A stretch of 64,000 bases of DNA, taken from contig NZ_CALBWS010000001.1 of NCBI RefSeq assembly GCF_937468385.1, positions 492,178-556,177 on the forward strand, written 5' to 3'. The translations under genes and the position numbers were made by a program. This DNA comes from Neobacillus rhizosphaerae (GTDB taxonomy: Bacteria; Bacillota; Bacilli; Bacillales; Cytobacillaceae). This document shows, piece after piece, positions 1-9,812 of the stretch (positions are counted from its first letter, which is position 1; every line of letters begins with the position of its first letter). The notes under the pieces were generated by a model, which was not told the origin of the DNA, searched no databases, and saw only the letters and a program-made list of their open reading frames with translations.

Positions 1-284
<284 letters not shown>

Positions 285-290
285 ATAGTC

Positions 291-319
291 ATCTTACTTT
301 AATTCTCTGCTTTCGTCAA
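291..319 (-). promoter_or_regulatory. SigmaA-type promoter of the pyr operon
   Basis: Minus strand: -35 TTGACG (319-314), 17-bp spacer, -10 TAAGAT (296-291). The predicted start near 284 opens the PyrR attenuator leader. The -35 lies just outside the ylyB stop codon, so the pyr operon has its own promoter tight behind ylyB. Confidence 0.7.
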
Positions 320-322
320 CGA

Positions 323-1228
323 TTATTTTCGAAGGTGCTCAAGCAAACGGATGATATCTTCAGGAAGTGGAGCTTCAAATTCTAAATACTCACTAGTTCT
401 TGGATGAATAAATCCAAGAACACCAGCATGCAAGGCCTGGCCATCAATATCCAGTGTTTTTTTCGGTCCATATTTCGGATCTCCAGCAAGCGGGTAACCG
501 ATATATTTCATATGGACACGAATTTGATGCGTTCTTCCCGTTTCTAATTGACATTCTACAAAGGTAAAGTCATTAAAGCGTTCAATGACATGAAAATGAG
601 TCACGGCATGTTTTCCATGATCAACGACTGTCATGCTCTGTCTGTCCTTTGTATCCCTGCCAAGTGGGGCATCTATGGTTCCAAAGTCATGCGGAATCAC
701 CCCGTGAACAATTGCCAAATATTTCCGGGTGACGGTTTTCTCGACTAACTGGTTGACGAGGCTTTCATGAGCCATATCGTTTTTCGCAACCATTAATAAC
801 CCCGAGGTATCCTTATCTATCCGGTGAACAATCCCTGGTCTCAACACCCCATTAATACCGGATAAGTCTTTACAGTGCGCCATTAATCCGTTAACAAGTG
901 TTCCCGTCATATGTCCTGGTGCCGGATGAACGACCATGCCTCTTGGTTTATTCACAACCAAAACATCTTTGTCCTCATAATAAATTTCCAAATTTAATTC
1001 TTCAGGTATCACATCTAACTCTTCCGGGTCAGGAATAGTGATTTCAATTTGATCCTTCAAACTACATTTATAATTTGTCTTAACTTTTTGTCCATTCACA
1101 AGAACATTACCATCTTTAATCCATTGCTGCACTTGTGTTCTCGACCATTCTTCATCCAAGCCTGAGATCACTTTATCAATTCGATCTCCTTTTTGGTCTT
1201 CAAGAATGGTGTGGTCCATTTTCTCCAT
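323..1228 (-). CDS. ylyB: RluA/RluD-family 23S rRNA pseudouridine synthase YlyB
   Basis: A 301-residue RluA-family pseudouridine synthase. An N-terminal S4 RNA-binding domain (about residues 12-75, with [11 protein letters not shown]) is followed by the catalytic domain holding the motif [11 protein letters not shown] near residue 136-146, where the Asp is the family nucleophile, and GRTHQIRVH further on. It probably modifies uridines in large-subunit rRNA, as RluD does; the exact sites in Bacillus are inferred. The ATG has an AAAGGAG SD and overlaps the 3' end of lspA by 29 bp, so the two are probably co-transcribed. Placement between lspA and pyrR matches B. subtilis ylyB. Confidence 0.92.
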   Translation of the reverse strand: MEKMDHTILEDQKGDRIDKVISGLDEEWSRTQVQQWIKDGNVLVNGQKVKTNYKCSLKDQIEITIPDPEELDVIPEELNLEIYYEDKDVLVVNKPRGMVVHPAPGHMTGTLVNGLMAHCKDLSGINGVLRPGIVHRIDKDTSGLLMVAKNDMAHESLVNQLVEKTVTRKYLAIVHGVIPHDFGTIDAPLGRDTKDRQSMTVVDHGKHAVTHFHVIERFNDFTFVECQLETGRTHQIRVHMKYIGYPLAGDPKYGPKKTLDIDGQALHAGVLGFIHPRTSEYLEFEAPLPEDIIRLLEHLRK

Positions 1229-1691
1229 AAGTTTTCTCCTTTGAAGCTCTCTCTTCGAGTAACATCTGAATCATCAATAATACTACACCGATTACTAAAG
1301 CTGAATCCGCGATATTAAAAACAGGAAAATTATAGCCAAAAATATACGTATGTATAAAATCGACAACTTCTTTTCGATACACGCGGTCAATAAAATTTCC
1401 GATTGCTCCGCCAAGCATAAAAGCAAGAGATATACCTAGTAACCTTTTACCTTTTACTGCTTTATGAATATAATACATAATAGCGAATATCACAATGATG
1501 GTAACTACGTAGAATAGCCACATTTGCCCCTGCAGGATTCCCCAAGCAGCTCCGCTATTGCGATGTGAAGTAATATACAATACATTATCAATGATCGGAA
1601 TACTTTCCCCTAAAAACATATTGTTTACAATTAACCATTTGGTAAATTGATCTAACAAGATAACAAAAAGAGCGATTAAGTAATAAAACAC
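1200..1691 (-). CDS. lspA: Lipoprotein signal peptidase II (LspA)
   Basis: Aspartic membrane protease that removes the signal peptide of diacylglyceryl-modified prolipoproteins. Four hydrophobic segments and the two conserved blocks with catalytic aspartates are visible: [11 protein letters not shown] and [19 protein letters not shown]-type block [13 protein letters not shown] is also present. The open frame extends 17 codons upstream (to 1742), but the family starts at (V/M)FYYLIALF; a GTG at 1691 has a GGAGG SD nine bases away and gives 163 residues, the normal length. The upstream extension runs into a dispersed intergenic repeat and is not credible. Confidence 0.93.
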   Translation of the reverse strand: MFYYLIALFVILLDQFTKWLIVNNMFLGESIPIIDNVLYITSHRNSGAAWGILQGQMWLFYVVTIIVIFAIMYYIHKAVKGKRLLGISLAFMLGGAIGNFIDRVYRKEVVDFIHTYIFGYNFPVFNIADSALVIGVVLLMIQMLLEERASKEKTYGENGPHHS

Positions 1692-1720
1692 TAAGAAATA
1701 CCTCCACATTCGCCTAGACT

Positions 1721-1780
1721 TTTGTCTAGCTACAGCATCCAACGACTAGTATACCTCGCTAAACGGACGCTTACGCTTTT
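1721..1780. repeat. Short copy of dispersed GTCTAGCTACAGC...GCTTTT intergenic repeat
   Basis: The 60-bp stretch begins TTTGTCTAGCTACAGC and ends GGACGCTTACGCTTTT, the same ends as the longer copies at 2312-2461 and 21526-21720. It lies between ylyA and lspA without interrupting either. Confidence 0.7.
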
Positions 1781-1829
1781 CTTTCTCTTAGCATTTTAGC
1801 ATACATACTAACAAAACGACAATCAAACG

Positions 1830-2126
1830 TTATAAATAAGAAGTTGATATCGGCTTTTTGTAATATCTTCCTAAATCTCCTGAATCCTTTATCCACTTTA
1901 TTGTAGGAATTATTTTTAATAAATCTTCTGGTAATAGCTCACCGGAAATTTCACATTCCCCGAAATTTCCATCCTTTAATTTTTGAATAGCTGATTTAAC
2001 ATCTGATAGTTCTGCTTCCAAAATAGATGTTAACCAATCCTGCTTTTGTTTGTTTGTTAATGATTGTTCAATTTCTATTTGTGTTTGACGGAGTTCCAAA
2101 AACAGCTCTTCCTGCATGGCATTCAT
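1830..2126 (-). CDS. ylyA: YlyA-like DksA/TraR-type protein with degenerate zinc finger
   Basis: A 98-residue, charged, largely helical protein located between ileS and lspA, the position of B. subtilis ylyA. YlyA there is an RNA polymerase-binding protein that affects forespore (sigmaG) germination genes; that role is carried over only by synteny. The C-terminal part (GECEISGELLP then IPTIKW) resembles a DksA zinc finger in which only one cysteine remains, so zinc binding in the classical way is unlikely. The N-terminal half (residues 1-50, ELRQTQIEIEQSL) looks like a coiled coil. SD GGAGG lies ten bases before the ATG. Confidence 0.7.
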   Translation of the reverse strand: MNAMQEELFLELRQTQIEIEQSLTNKQKQDWLTSILEAELSDVKSAIQKLKDGNFGECEISGELLPEDLLKIIPTIKWIKDSGDLGRYYKKPISTSYL

Positions 2127-2235
2127 AGTGCTATTACCTCCGTTAGGTCATTTGTCTTATTATATCCGGCAACGTATAGCTGACACGGGAAAACATTTGA
2201 CATCATCAACAACAATTAACGAAAGAGGATAATTA

Positions 2236-2265
2236 ATGAAAAAACCCTGAGCAATTAGCTCAGGG
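2236..2265 (-). terminator. Rho-independent terminator downstream of ileS
   Basis: Minus strand: stem CCCTGAGC/GCTCAGGG with a five-base loop followed by seven U residues. It lies about 200 bp beyond the ileS stop, on the far side of the dispersed repeat. Confidence 0.8.
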
Positions 2266-2311
2266 CCTACTTTTTTATGCGATAAGAAAGAATAATTTTC
2301 GACTTCGAGAA

Positions 2312-2461
2312 TTGTCCAGCTCAGCGCCCTAGCGGCTAGTGTCCTTCGCACTCCGCCCTACGATAAGTCAACATCGAATCGCCTTACGGCTCTTCGTGTT
2401 TCCTTTATCTCAGTTGGAGTGCTCCAGACCATACGCCGCTGAACAGGGCGCTTGCGCTTTT
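2312..2461. repeat. Long copy of the dispersed intergenic repeat
   Basis: About 150 bp beginning TTGTCCAGCTCAGCGCC and ending GGGCGCTTGCGCTTTT. Internal blocks CTACGATAAGTCAACATCG and GTGTTTCCTTTATCTCAGT are shared with the copy at 21574-21720. The ends AGCGCCC and GGGCGCT are complementary, so the unit can fold back. It fills most of the gap between ylyA and ileS; I see no gene here. Confidence 0.8.
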
Positions 2462-2462
2462 C

Positions 2463-5234
2463 TTATGCCAAGTGTGAATAGTTTTCTTTGATTACTTCGG
2501 CACAGCGTGGGCAAAGGGTTTTATGCTCTGCATCTTGACCAACTTCTGTTGTAACAATCCAGCAGCGTTCACATGTTTCACCCTCAGCCTTTGTAATAAC
2601 AATGGCTGCTGTCTCTAATTTAAGCGCATTATCAGGTGCTTCATCGTATGACCCCGCCACTTCAAAGCCTGAGACAATAAATAACTGTTTCATATTTTCT
2701 TCAATCGAATCTAAAAGAGCCTTCGATTGATCATTAACATAAAGGGTAACTTTTGCCGTTAATGATTTCCCAATGACTTTTTCATTTCTAGCTTCTTCCA
2801 ATGCCTTTAAGATATCGTCACGAAGCTTCATGAATGCAGTCCATTTTTCCTCTAGGGCTTTCGCACCCGCAAGCTCTTGATATTCTGGAAGGTCAGTTAA
2901 TTGGACACTGTCTTCTGCAACAGAAGGAATAAATTTCCACACTTCATCTGCCGTATGAGAAAGAATTGGCGATACCAATTTTGTTAAGACGAGTAATGAT
3001 TCATACAGAACAGTTTGAATGGCACGGCGCTCATGGTGATCAACCGCTTCAATATATAAAACGTCCTTTGCAAAATCAAGATAAAAAGCACTAAGGTCCA
3101 GTGTGCAGAAATTATTAACCGCGTGATAAATACCTGCAAACTCATAGTTCTCATATGCATTACGAACATATTTAATCAACTTATTCAATTTAACGAGCAT
3201 AAATTGATCAACTTCACGCAGGTTTTCATAAGCAACTTTATTTACTGCCGGATCAAAGTCTGCTAAGTTTCCGAGCAAGAATCGGAAGGTATTACGAATT
3301 TTACGATATACCTCGGCGACCTGCTTTAAGATGGCATCAGAAACACGGACATCCGCTTGATAATCAACGGAAGCAACCCACAGGCGTAAAATATCGGCAC
3401 CAAGTTGATTCATGACCTTCGCTGGTACGACGGTATTTCCTAATGATTTACTCATTTTTCGTCCATCTCCATCTAAAGCAAATCCGTGGCTTAGGACACC
3501 TTTGTATGGTGCTTTACCTGTTACCGCAACTGCCGTTGAAAGCGAAGAGTTAAACCAGCCACGATATTGGTCAGAGCCTTCTAGATAAAGGTCAGCTGGA
3601 CGAACTAAATCCTCTCGTTCAAGTAAAACGGCTTGATGTGAGGAACCAGAATCAAACCAAACATCCATAATATCTGTTTCTTTTGTAAATGTTCCGTTTG
3701 GACTTCCTGGATGGGTAAACCCTTCAGGAAGCAAATCCTTTGCTTGTCGTTCAAACCATATATTTGATCCATTGTCACGGAATAAATCAGACACATGATT
3801 AATGGTTTCATCGGTAATGATTTCTTCACCATTTTCTGCATAGAAAACAGGAATTGGAACACCCCAGACCCGCTGACGAGAAATACACCAGTCACCACGG
3901 TCACGCACCATATTAAATAGACGAGTTTCGCCCCATGCCGGAACCCACTTCGTTTCCTTTACGGCTTCTAACAGTTCGTTACGAAAGTCTTTAATCGAAG
4001 CGAACCATTGAGCTGTCGCACGGTAAATAACCGGTTTCTTTGTTCTCCAATCGTGTGGATAGGAGTGTGTGATAAACGAAAGCTTTAACAGCGCACCAGC
4101 TTCTTCTAACGCTTGTACAATCGGTTTATTAGCTGTATCGTAAAATAACCCTTCAAATCCCGGTGCTTCACTAGTCATGACACCTTTATCATCAACTGGA
4201 CAGAGTACTTCTAAACCGTATTTTTGACCAACAAAGAAGTCATCTTCCCCATGTCCTGGAGCTGTATGAACGCAGCCTGTTCCAGCGTCAGTAGTAACGT
4301 GTTCACCTAACATTACTAAAGAATCACGATCATATAATGGATGTGCTGCAACAATATTTTCTAATTCCATACCTTTGACCCTTTTAACAACAGAAGCATT
4401 TTCCCAACCAATTTCTTTTGTCACTGCTTCTAAAAGTGCTTCTGCAACCAAGAACTTATTACTATTTACTGAAACAACCACATAAGTAAGATCAGGGTGA
4501 ACAGAAATTCCTAAGTTTGCAGGAATCGTCCACGGGGTTGTTGTCCAGATAACAATTTGAGTATCCGTATCAAGAACATTCTTTCCGTCTTTCACCTTAA
4601 AGCCAACATAGATGGATGGAGAGCGTTTATCCTGATATTCAATCTCGGCCTCTGCAAGTGCAGATTCGCTTGATGGGGACCAATAAACAGGCTTTAGACC
4701 TTTATAAATATAGCCCTTTTTCGCCATTTCTCCGAATACTATAATTTGCTGTGCTTCGTATTCCGGTTTAAGTGTAATATATGGATTTTCCCAATCCCCG
4801 CGAACACCTAGGCGTTTAAATTGCGTACGCTGATTATCAATTTGCTCAAGGGCATACTTGGTACAAAGCTCGCGGAATTCAGCAAGGGTCATTTCTTTCC
4901 GTTTGACACCTTTATTTGTTAATGCTTGTTCAATCGGCAGCCCATGTGTATCCCAGCCAGGGACATATGGGGCATGGAAGCCGCTCATGGATTTATAACG
5001 GACAATCATGTCTTTTAAAATTTTATTAAGTGCATGTCCCATATGGATATCCCCGTTTGCATATGGAGGCCCATCATGCAAAACAAACATCGGACGTCCG
5101 TTAGTACGTTCCTGTACCTTTTGATAAATATTCATTTCTTCCCACTTAGCCTGAATCTCAGGTTCTCTTTGCGGAAGGTTTCCTCGCATTGGAAATTCCG
5201 TTTGCGGCATTAGTAACGTATCTTTGTATTCCAT
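2463..5234 (-). CDS. ileS: Isoleucyl-tRNA synthetase
   Basis: Class I aminoacyl-tRNA synthetase charging tRNA-Ile, 923 residues, the usual bacterial length. The HIGH-type motif appears as HMGH in [13 protein letters not shown] near residue 60-72 and the KMSKS motif as KMSKSLGN near residue 590-600; the CP1 editing region carries the [11 protein letters not shown] block. A C-terminal zinc-binding domain has cysteines in CERCW and LCPRC. The ATG has a GGAGGAAG SD. A T-box leader with terminator precedes the gene, so expression should respond to uncharged tRNA-Ile. The terminator at 2236-2265 closes the unit. Confidence 0.98.
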   Translation of the reverse strand: MEYKDTLLMPQTEFPMRGNLPQREPEIQAKWEEMNIYQKVQERTNGRPMFVLHDGPPYANGDIHMGHALNKILKDMIVRYKSMSGFHAPYVPGWDTHGLPIEQALTNKGVKRKEMTLAEFRELCTKYALEQIDNQRTQFKRLGVRGDWENPYITLKPEYEAQQIIVFGEMAKKGYIYKGLKPVYWSPSSESALAEAEIEYQDKRSPSIYVGFKVKDGKNVLDTDTQIVIWTTTPWTIPANLGISVHPDLTYVVVSVNSNKFLVAEALLEAVTKEIGWENASVVKRVKGMELENIVAAHPLYDRDSLVMLGEHVTTDAGTGCVHTAPGHGEDDFFVGQKYGLEVLCPVDDKGVMTSEAPGFEGLFYDTANKPIVQALEEAGALLKLSFITHSYPHDWRTKKPVIYRATAQWFASIKDFRNELLEAVKETKWVPAWGETRLFNMVRDRGDWCISRQRVWGVPIPVFYAENGEEIITDETINHVSDLFRDNGSNIWFERQAKDLLPEGFTHPGSPNGTFTKETDIMDVWFDSGSSHQAVLLEREDLVRPADLYLEGSDQYRGWFNSSLSTAVAVTGKAPYKGVLSHGFALDGDGRKMSKSLGNTVVPAKVMNQLGADILRLWVASVDYQADVRVSDAILKQVAEVYRKIRNTFRFLLGNLADFDPAVNKVAYENLREVDQFMLVKLNKLIKYVRNAYENYEFAGIYHAVNNFCTLDLSAFYLDFAKDVLYIEAVDHHERRAIQTVLYESLLVLTKLVSPILSHTADEVWKFIPSVAEDSVQLTDLPEYQELAGAKALEEKWTAFMKLRDDILKALEEARNEKVIGKSLTAKVTLYVNDQSKALLDSIEENMKQLFIVSGFEVAGSYDEAPDNALKLETAAIVITKAEGETCERCWIVTTEVGQDAEHKTLCPRCAEVIKENYSHLA

Positions 5235-5369
5235 TTTTTCTTCCTCCTGTATATCTTGCTATTTGAATAGAATGACCATTTTTCTAAAGAAAACTCGCCT
5301 ATTGGCGAAGACAGAGGTGTAGTTGGATTTATGCCTGAAGGGAAAGTAATACTTTCCTATCGGCAAATA

Positions 5370-5612
5370 AAAAAACCCTCTCATCCCTAAATAGGGACGA
5401 GAAGGTTTTTTTCCCGCGGTACCACCCTGATAAATAGTACGATGTAACATACTATCCTCTTTACCATTCGTAACGTGAATAACACGCCAGAGCCTACTAT
5501 CCATTAGTGAAATTCGGTCCGGAACTCAAGGGTGATTTTCCAATTCTTCCGCTTTACCGGGCTCTCACCCTCCCCAGTTCGCTTAAGAAAACAATAGAAA
5601 AATTGTACTGTC
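5370..5612 (-). promoter_or_regulatory. T-box riboswitch of ileS
   Basis: Minus strand: a structured leader contains the canonical T-box AGGGTGGTACCGCGGGAA (5428-5411), which pairs with the tRNA acceptor end, followed by a terminator stem of CCTTCTCGTCCC against GGGATGAGAGGG and a run of seven U (5405-5369). Stem I starts near 5610 (GCGAACTGGGGAGGGTG). The sequence AAAATCACC suggests an AUC isoleucine specifier at 5536-5534; this is by analogy with other T-boxes, not folding. Confidence 0.93.
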
Positions 5613-5652
5613 CCTATCATAGTCATGACTATCTAATTTAACTTATTAAAAA

Positions 5653-5682
5653 ATTATATGCGAAATAATACCAATACGTCAA
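5653..5682 (-). promoter_or_regulatory. SigmaA promoter of the ileS T-box transcript
   Basis: Minus strand: -35 TTGACG (5682-5677), 18-bp spacer, perfect -10 TATAAT (5658-5653). The -35 overlaps the divIVA stop codon. Confidence 0.75.
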
Positions 5683-6194
5683 GCTAAGGAATCTTCTTTT
5701 TCGTGAATTTTTAATTCTGTTGCATCCACTTCATACTCCAATAAATGATCCCAATCGTCTGTGTTCAGCATATCAAGCTGTGCTTCAATCAACATTTTGA
5801 AACGAGTCCGGAACACTTTTGACTGCTTCTTTAAATCCTCAATTTCAAGTGCAATTTTTCTCGCTTTTGAAAGGGATTCGTTGACAATCCGGTCTGCATT
5901 TTTCTCAGCTTCTTTAATTATTAGTTTTGCTTCCTTTTGGGCATTACGTTTTACGTCTTCACCAGCTTCTTGAGCAATGATGATTGACTTGTTGAGTGTC
6001 TCTTCAATATTCACAAAATGGCCAAGGCGATCCTTCATTTCATTTAATCGTTCTTCTGTTTCTTTCTTTTCTCTAAGTACTAATTCATAATCCTTGATGA
6101 CTTGATCGAGAAATTCGTTCACTTCATCTTCATCGTACCCGCGAAAACCTTTATTAAACTCTTTATTATGAATATCTAACGGCGTTAACGGCAT
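5679..6194 (-). CDS. divIVA: Cell-division initiation/polar scaffold protein DivIVA
   Basis: DivIVA binds negatively curved membrane at septa and poles, positions MinJ/MinCD and, in sporulation, the chromosome origin. The N-terminal lipid-binding block PLTPLDIHNKEFNKGFRGYD followed by EDEVNEFLDQV is intact, and two long coiled-coil stretches follow (about residues 30-60 and 75-150). The longest open frame starts at 6269, but the family begins at MPLTP; the ATG at 6194 has a GGAGGTG SD and yields 171 residues, near the B. subtilis length. It follows the ylm genes, as in other Bacillaceae. Confidence 0.96.
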   Translation of the reverse strand: MPLTPLDIHNKEFNKGFRGYDEDEVNEFLDQVIKDYELVLREKKETEERLNEMKDRLGHFVNIEETLNKSIIIAQEAGEDVKRNAQKEAKLIIKEAEKNADRIVNESLSKARKIALEIEDLKKQSKVFRTRFKMLIEAQLDMLNTDDWDHLLEYEVDATELKIHEKEDSLA

Positions 6195-6278
6195 TAATGC
6201 CACCTCCATACGGTCTGTACTTCTATATGTATAAGGAAATATTCGACATGTTTTTCGAAAACCCTTCAAAAAATTGAA

Positions 6279-7052
6279 TTATTTTTGCTTTCCGACGATA
6301 ATTCTCCATTTTTCTTTCTTTGTTTTTCCATCAATACCAATAATTTTTGCTCTTCCATAACCTCGAACAGAAATCATGTCACTTATTTCACAATGAAACG
6401 CAGGGTTTTCGGATAATGTCCAGTTTACTTTCACTAATCCCTGTTGAATAAAGGTTTGCGATTTTTGCCGCGATATATGATAGATACCAGAAATAACAGT
6501 ATCAAGACGTAAAGAAGCTACTGTTAAATCATTTTCTTCCCATAATTCTTTTGCAGAAATCGCTTCTCCTAAACTCGTTTCAACTAATTTTACGCCTGCC
6601 TTGCCTATTGATTCGACATTGCTTTTAATATACTCAATGACTTCCTTAGCAGCAAAAAATTGTATTCTTCCATCCTTAATAAGAATGTCACCAAATTTCC
6701 CCCGCTTTAACCCTAAAGACATGAGCGTCCCTAAAACCTGGCGGTGTTCAATCGTCACAAACTTGGTTGGATAGTTAATTTCAAATAGACTAATTTGAAA
6801 TTCGTCCTCATTTGTTATTAAATAATCAGGATAAAGCAATGCTCTTTTTCGTTCAACATTAAGGCTCCCGCCAAAAAGCTGAAAGTTTACATCGCCATTT
6901 TCTCCAATTAGCATTTTAAGAATATGCTGTTCTCTTGGATCTAGAAAATCAGTCAGTTTAGGTGTATATTGTGCCTCCACATAATTCTTCCATTGCAAGA
7001 CTTGGTCGATAAATTCCCGTTCTTCTGGCCGGAAATGCTGATAAATGTTCAT
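6279..7052 (-). CDS. ylmH: S4-domain RNA-binding protein YlmH
   Basis: About 257 residues with a C-terminal S4 domain (about residues 180-245, ending in RGYGRAKIIGI). In B. subtilis YlmH binds free 50S-nascent chain complexes and takes part in ribosome-associated quality control; that function is family knowledge. The frame opens with a GTG at 7064, but only two bases separate it from the possible SD; the ATG at 7052, giving MNIYQHF as in homologues, is preferred though its SD (AGGTT, 13 bases upstream) is poor. It sits between ylmG and divIVA in the usual order. Confidence 0.88.
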   Translation of the reverse strand: MNIYQHFRPEEREFIDQVLQWKNYVEAQYTPKLTDFLDPREQHILKMLIGENGDVNFQLFGGSLNVERKRALLYPDYLITNEDEFQISLFEINYPTKFVTIEHRQVLGTLMSLGLKRGKFGDILIKDGRIQFFAAKEVIEYIKSNVESIGKAGVKLVETSLGEAISAKELWEENDLTVASLRLDTVISGIYHISRQKSQTFIQQGLVKVNWTLSENPAFHCEISDMISVRGYGRAKIIGIDGKTKKEKWRIIVGKQK

Positions 7053-7080
7053 TAATATATACACAACCTAATTCAATATC

Positions 7081-7344
7081 TTATGTGAGCCAAAAAGAAA
7101 CTTTGGATAAACCACTACTTGCTAAGTTTAGAACAAGAAAAGCAACAATAGGAGAAATGTCCATCATCCCAATTGGAGGAATGATTTTTCTAAATGGCTC
7201 CAAATATGGTTCACAAATTCTTCCCAAAAGTTGACCAATCGAGGATTCCCTAGCGTTAGGAAACCATGACATTAAAATGTACACAATTAATGCGTATGAA
7301 TAAATAGTAATTACTTGCTGTAAAATAGCAAAAATTAAATTCAT
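7081..7344 (-). CDS. ylmG: YggT-family membrane protein YlmG
   Basis: An 87-residue protein with two hydrophobic spans (about residues 4-26 and 62-84) separated by the family block [15 protein letters not shown]. YggT/YlmG proteins are conserved next to sepF; plant homologues act in chloroplast nucleoid or membrane organisation, but the bacterial role is not settled. SD AAGGTGG lies nine bases before the ATG. Six bases separate it from sepF. Confidence 0.9.
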   Translation of the reverse strand: MNLIFAILQQVITIYSYALIVYILMSWFPNARESSIGQLLGRICEPYLEPFRKIIPPIGMMDISPIVAFLVLNLASSGLSKVSFWLT

Positions 7345-7350
7345 TAAATT

Positions 7351-7812
7351 CTACCACCTTGTAGTTTGATTTTCATAATCAGGAATAAGATCTGAAATAT
7401 TCCCTGACACTTCTACATTATCAGGAGTACATAAAAATATACTTAAACCAATTTTTTGAATATCCCCGCCAAGTGCATAAACTACACCGCTTAAAAAGTC
7501 GACAATTTGCCTGCCTTGCTCATTATCAATACGCTGCAGATTTACTACTACCGCTCGGCGACTTTTTAAATGATCAGCAATTTCCGTTGACTCTGAATAG
7601 GCTCGTGGTTCTACTAATATTACCTTGGAAGCCTTTGAAGGATTTGTAGAATTTGTAGTCTTTTGAACACTTTGCAGACTGACAACATTTTTGCTTTTCA
7701 CTGGCGGTAGCTTTTGTTTTACTGGTTCATTCGCCACTACATGGTCGTCATTGTTATCATTATATTCATCATCTAAAAAGAAAAATGTTTTTAATTTCGA
7801 TTTAATCGTCAT
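7351..7812 (-). CDS. sepF: Cell division protein SepF
   Basis: SepF anchors FtsZ to the membrane and forms rings that shape the septum. The 153-residue product has the expected architecture: an N-terminal amphipathic membrane-binding helix (MTIKSKLKTFFF), a variable acidic and polar linker (about 15-60) and the SepF core (about 65-150) with VILVEPRAYSE and VVNLQRIDNEQGRQIVDFLSG. Early SD GGAGAGG. It lies between ylmE and ylmG in the standard ylm order. Confidence 0.95.
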   Translation of the reverse strand: MTIKSKLKTFFFLDDEYNDNNDDHVVANEPVKQKLPPVKSKNVVSLQSVQKTTNSTNPSKASKVILVEPRAYSESTEIADHLKSRRAVVVNLQRIDNEQGRQIVDFLSGVVYALGGDIQKIGLSIFLCTPDNVEVSGNISDLIPDYENQTTRW

Positions 7813-7823
7813 ATTTTCCTCTC

Positions 7824-8501
7824 CTAACCATCTTCACCAACGAGGGCTGTACCTATTCTTACCATTGTTGCCCCTTCTTCAATAGCAATTGGAAAATCTC
7901 CCGACATTCCCATTGACAGTTCCCTGCAGGGTGCAAAATCTAAATTACTGGCTTGTACTTGATCGCGAAGTTCCCTTAATTTGCGAAAACAATCACGAAG
8001 CACCTGCTCATTTTTCGTAAGCGGAGCCATTGTCATTAAACCTTCTACGCTAATATTATCAAAAGGGCGAAGCGATTCAATAAATTCAATTGTCTCTTTT
8101 GGTGATAATCCATGCTTTGTATCTTCCTGAGAGACATTTACTTGTACAAAACATTTTATCTTGTGGCCCGCACGTTTATTAATTTCTTCAGCAAGTGAAA
8201 GCCGGTCCAAAGAATGAATATATTCAACTTTATCAATAATATTTTTCACCTTACGTTTTTGCAGTGTTCCGATAAAATGCCAGTTAGGCTTGTCCCCTAA
8301 AACCTCCCACTTTTCCAGGAGGCCTTCATCGCGGTTCTCACCAAGATTTTTTATCCCTGCTTCAAACGCCTCAGATGCTCTTTCAATGCTTACATATTTT
8401 GTGACAGCGATTAATTTCACTTCGTCAGGACTTCTATTTACCTTAAGGCATGCCTCATTTATTTGTTGATTAATGTGTTCAAGCTTTACTGCTACCCTCA
8501 T
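7824..8501 (-). CDS. ylmE: YggS-family PLP-binding protein YlmE
   Basis: A 225-residue COG0325 protein that binds pyridoxal phosphate and helps keep vitamin B6 and amino-acid pools balanced; it has no established enzyme activity. The PLP lysine lies in LIAVTKYVS (residues 30-38); [10 protein letters not shown] and the late phosphate-binding block [21 protein letters not shown] are intact. The start codon overlaps the last codons of ylmD (4 bp), indicating translational coupling. Confidence 0.93.
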   Translation of the reverse strand: MRVAVKLEHINQQINEACLKVNRSPDEVKLIAVTKYVSIERASEAFEAGIKNLGENRDEGLLEKWEVLGDKPNWHFIGTLQKRKVKNIIDKVEYIHSLDRLSLAEEINKRAGHKIKCFVQVNVSQEDTKHGLSPKETIEFIESLRPFDNISVEGLMTMAPLTKNEQVLRDCFRKLRELRDQVQASNLDFAPCRELSMGMSGDFPIAIEEGATMVRIGTALVGEDG

Positions 8502-9328
8502 AAACGATTCGCAGTCTCCTTCCAGCCAATAACGCTTACCATTCTTCCTGTTTTACCTTGATCACGGCGATGCGAAAAAAACTCCTCATGATTGCAGCTG
8601 GAGCAAAGTCCTGTAGTAAGGATATTTTGATCCGGCACACCTGATTTCAAGAGTATTTGCCTGTTTAATTCTCGCAAATCTAAAGAATATTGATCATCTT
8701 TAATTAAATTATATGGTAATATTTCGTTATCTTCTAGTGTATTTTCAACTAAGTTAATTATACGGTCATCAACGATATAACATTTTTCACAAATGGATGG
8801 TCCAATTGCGACAAAAATCTGTTCAGGCTTAATGCCTTCCCTTCCCCATGCTTGTATCATTTCGTAAGCAATTTTCCCCACAGTTCCTTTCCATCCAGCA
8901 TGGGCCGAACCAATCATCTTTTTTTCGGGAGCAATAAAAAAAAGAGGGACACAGTCGGCAAAGCACAGCGTTAGCAGGATGCCCTCTTCATTCGTATAAA
9001 AACCATCGGTGCCTTTAAATGAATGTTCATAGGAATCGGAACCTATCCCTCGGTCGGCTTTTGTAATCTTTTTAAGAACAATGTCATGTGTTTGTTCTGC
9101 TCCGACCCAATAATTTAGCGGGAAATCTAGCAACTCAGAAACCTTTTCTCTATTTAAACGAACAGCACTTACTTCATCTCCAACGTGAAAGCCCAAATTC
9201 AGGGACTCAAAACTCCCTTTGCTCGTTCCTCCACGTTTGGCTGTAAATCCGGCGATCAATCCCGGAAATGACTTAGTCCAGCTTTCAAGTGTAAAATAAG
9301 AATGATTTAATAAAACAAAGGGCTCCAT
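8498..9328 (-). CDS. ylmD: YfiH/LACC1-family purine nucleoside-processing enzyme YlmD
   Basis: A 276-residue member of the family once called polyphenol oxidase (laccase domain) and now known to act on purine nucleosides (phosphorolysis and deamination in characterised homologues). Metal-site residues are visible in [21 protein letters not shown] and GPSICEKCY. The ATG at 9328 has an SD GAGGT six bases upstream. The 3' end overlaps ylmE. Confidence 0.92.
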   Translation of the reverse strand: MEPFVLLNHSYFTLESWTKSFPGLIAGFTAKRGGTSKGSFESLNLGFHVGDEVSAVRLNREKVSELLDFPLNYWVGAEQTHDIVLKKITKADRGIGSDSYEHSFKGTDGFYTNEEGILLTLCFADCVPLFFIAPEKKMIGSAHAGWKGTVGKIAYEMIQAWGREGIKPEQIFVAIGPSICEKCYIVDDRIINLVENTLEDNEILPYNLIKDDQYSLDLRELNRQILLKSGVPDQNILTTGLCSSCNHEEFFSHRRDQGKTGRMVSVIGWKETANRL

Positions 9329-9398
9329 TTCAATACCTCTTATGTTTTTTCTTTAGTTTACCATGAAAAGAAAAAATGGTCACCGTAAATAGCATTTG

Positions 9399-9668
9399 TC
9401 AAACTTCTGCTTCTTCAACTATTTTCTCTACACTACCCTTATACCTAACCAAAATGACATCCTGCCCAATTTTTATTATATTCTTCCAAGGAATTACGAT
9501 TTCCTCATCCTTTCCAAAAAAACCAAGGACTCTACCGTTGCCGGAGATTACGACCGCTTCAATTTTTCCTGTCGTTAAGTTAATCTCAATATCACCAATA
9601 TTTCCAAGACGTTTACCATCCGATACATTGACAACATCTTTTATTTGGAATTCGGAAATCTTGACCAC
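9399..9668 (-). CDS. ylmC: PRC-barrel sporulation protein YlmC/YmxH
   Basis: A small PRC-barrel protein (89 residues) with KISEFQIKDVVNV, KRLGNIGDIEIN and the family block LGFFGKDEEIVIPW. YlmC/YmxH proteins are widely annotated as sporulation-related; their function is unknown. Four GTG codons lie close together at the 5' end; the one at 9668 is eight bases from a GGGAG SD and aligns with homologues, so it is preferred to 9677. It lies downstream of sigG, beyond the long hairpin at 9740-9811. Confidence 0.88.
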   Translation of the reverse strand: MVKISEFQIKDVVNVSDGKRLGNIGDIEINLTTGKIEAVVISGNGRVLGFFGKDEEIVIPWKNIIKIGQDVILVRYKGSVEKIVEEAEV

Positions 9669-9739
9669 ACACACCACTCCCAGTCACATTTATTAGAAAT
9701 ATATGATAACATTCGTCAAATTAGTAAAGAAAAAATAAT

Positions 9740-9811
9740 GAGGATATCTCAAGATAGTGTCTGACCCCTTTACCACTAGAGTGAGGGGCCAAACACTTTT
9801 GAGATATCCTC
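9740..9811 (-). terminator. Long hairpin terminator after sigG
   Basis: A 72-bp inverted repeat with perfect 13-bp outer arms GAGGATATCTCAA/TTGAGATATCCTC and further imperfect pairing inside (AGTGT...ACACT, CCCCT...AGGGG). On the minus strand it starts two bases after the sigG stop and is followed by an A/U-rich run TTATTTTTTC. It is longer than a normal terminator. Confidence 0.75.
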
Positions 9812-9812
9812 T

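Noticed and set aside
2160..2351. Minus-strand frame of 63 codons between ylyA and ileS
   Set aside because: It overlaps the ileS terminator and the dispersed repeat and has no SD.
5259..5504. Minus-strand frame upstream of ileS
   Set aside because: It lies inside the T-box leader; the structured RNA explains the sequence.
9376..9696. Plus-strand frame of 106 codons opposite ylmC
   Set aside because: Shadow of ylmC on the other strand, without an SD or recognisable protein features.
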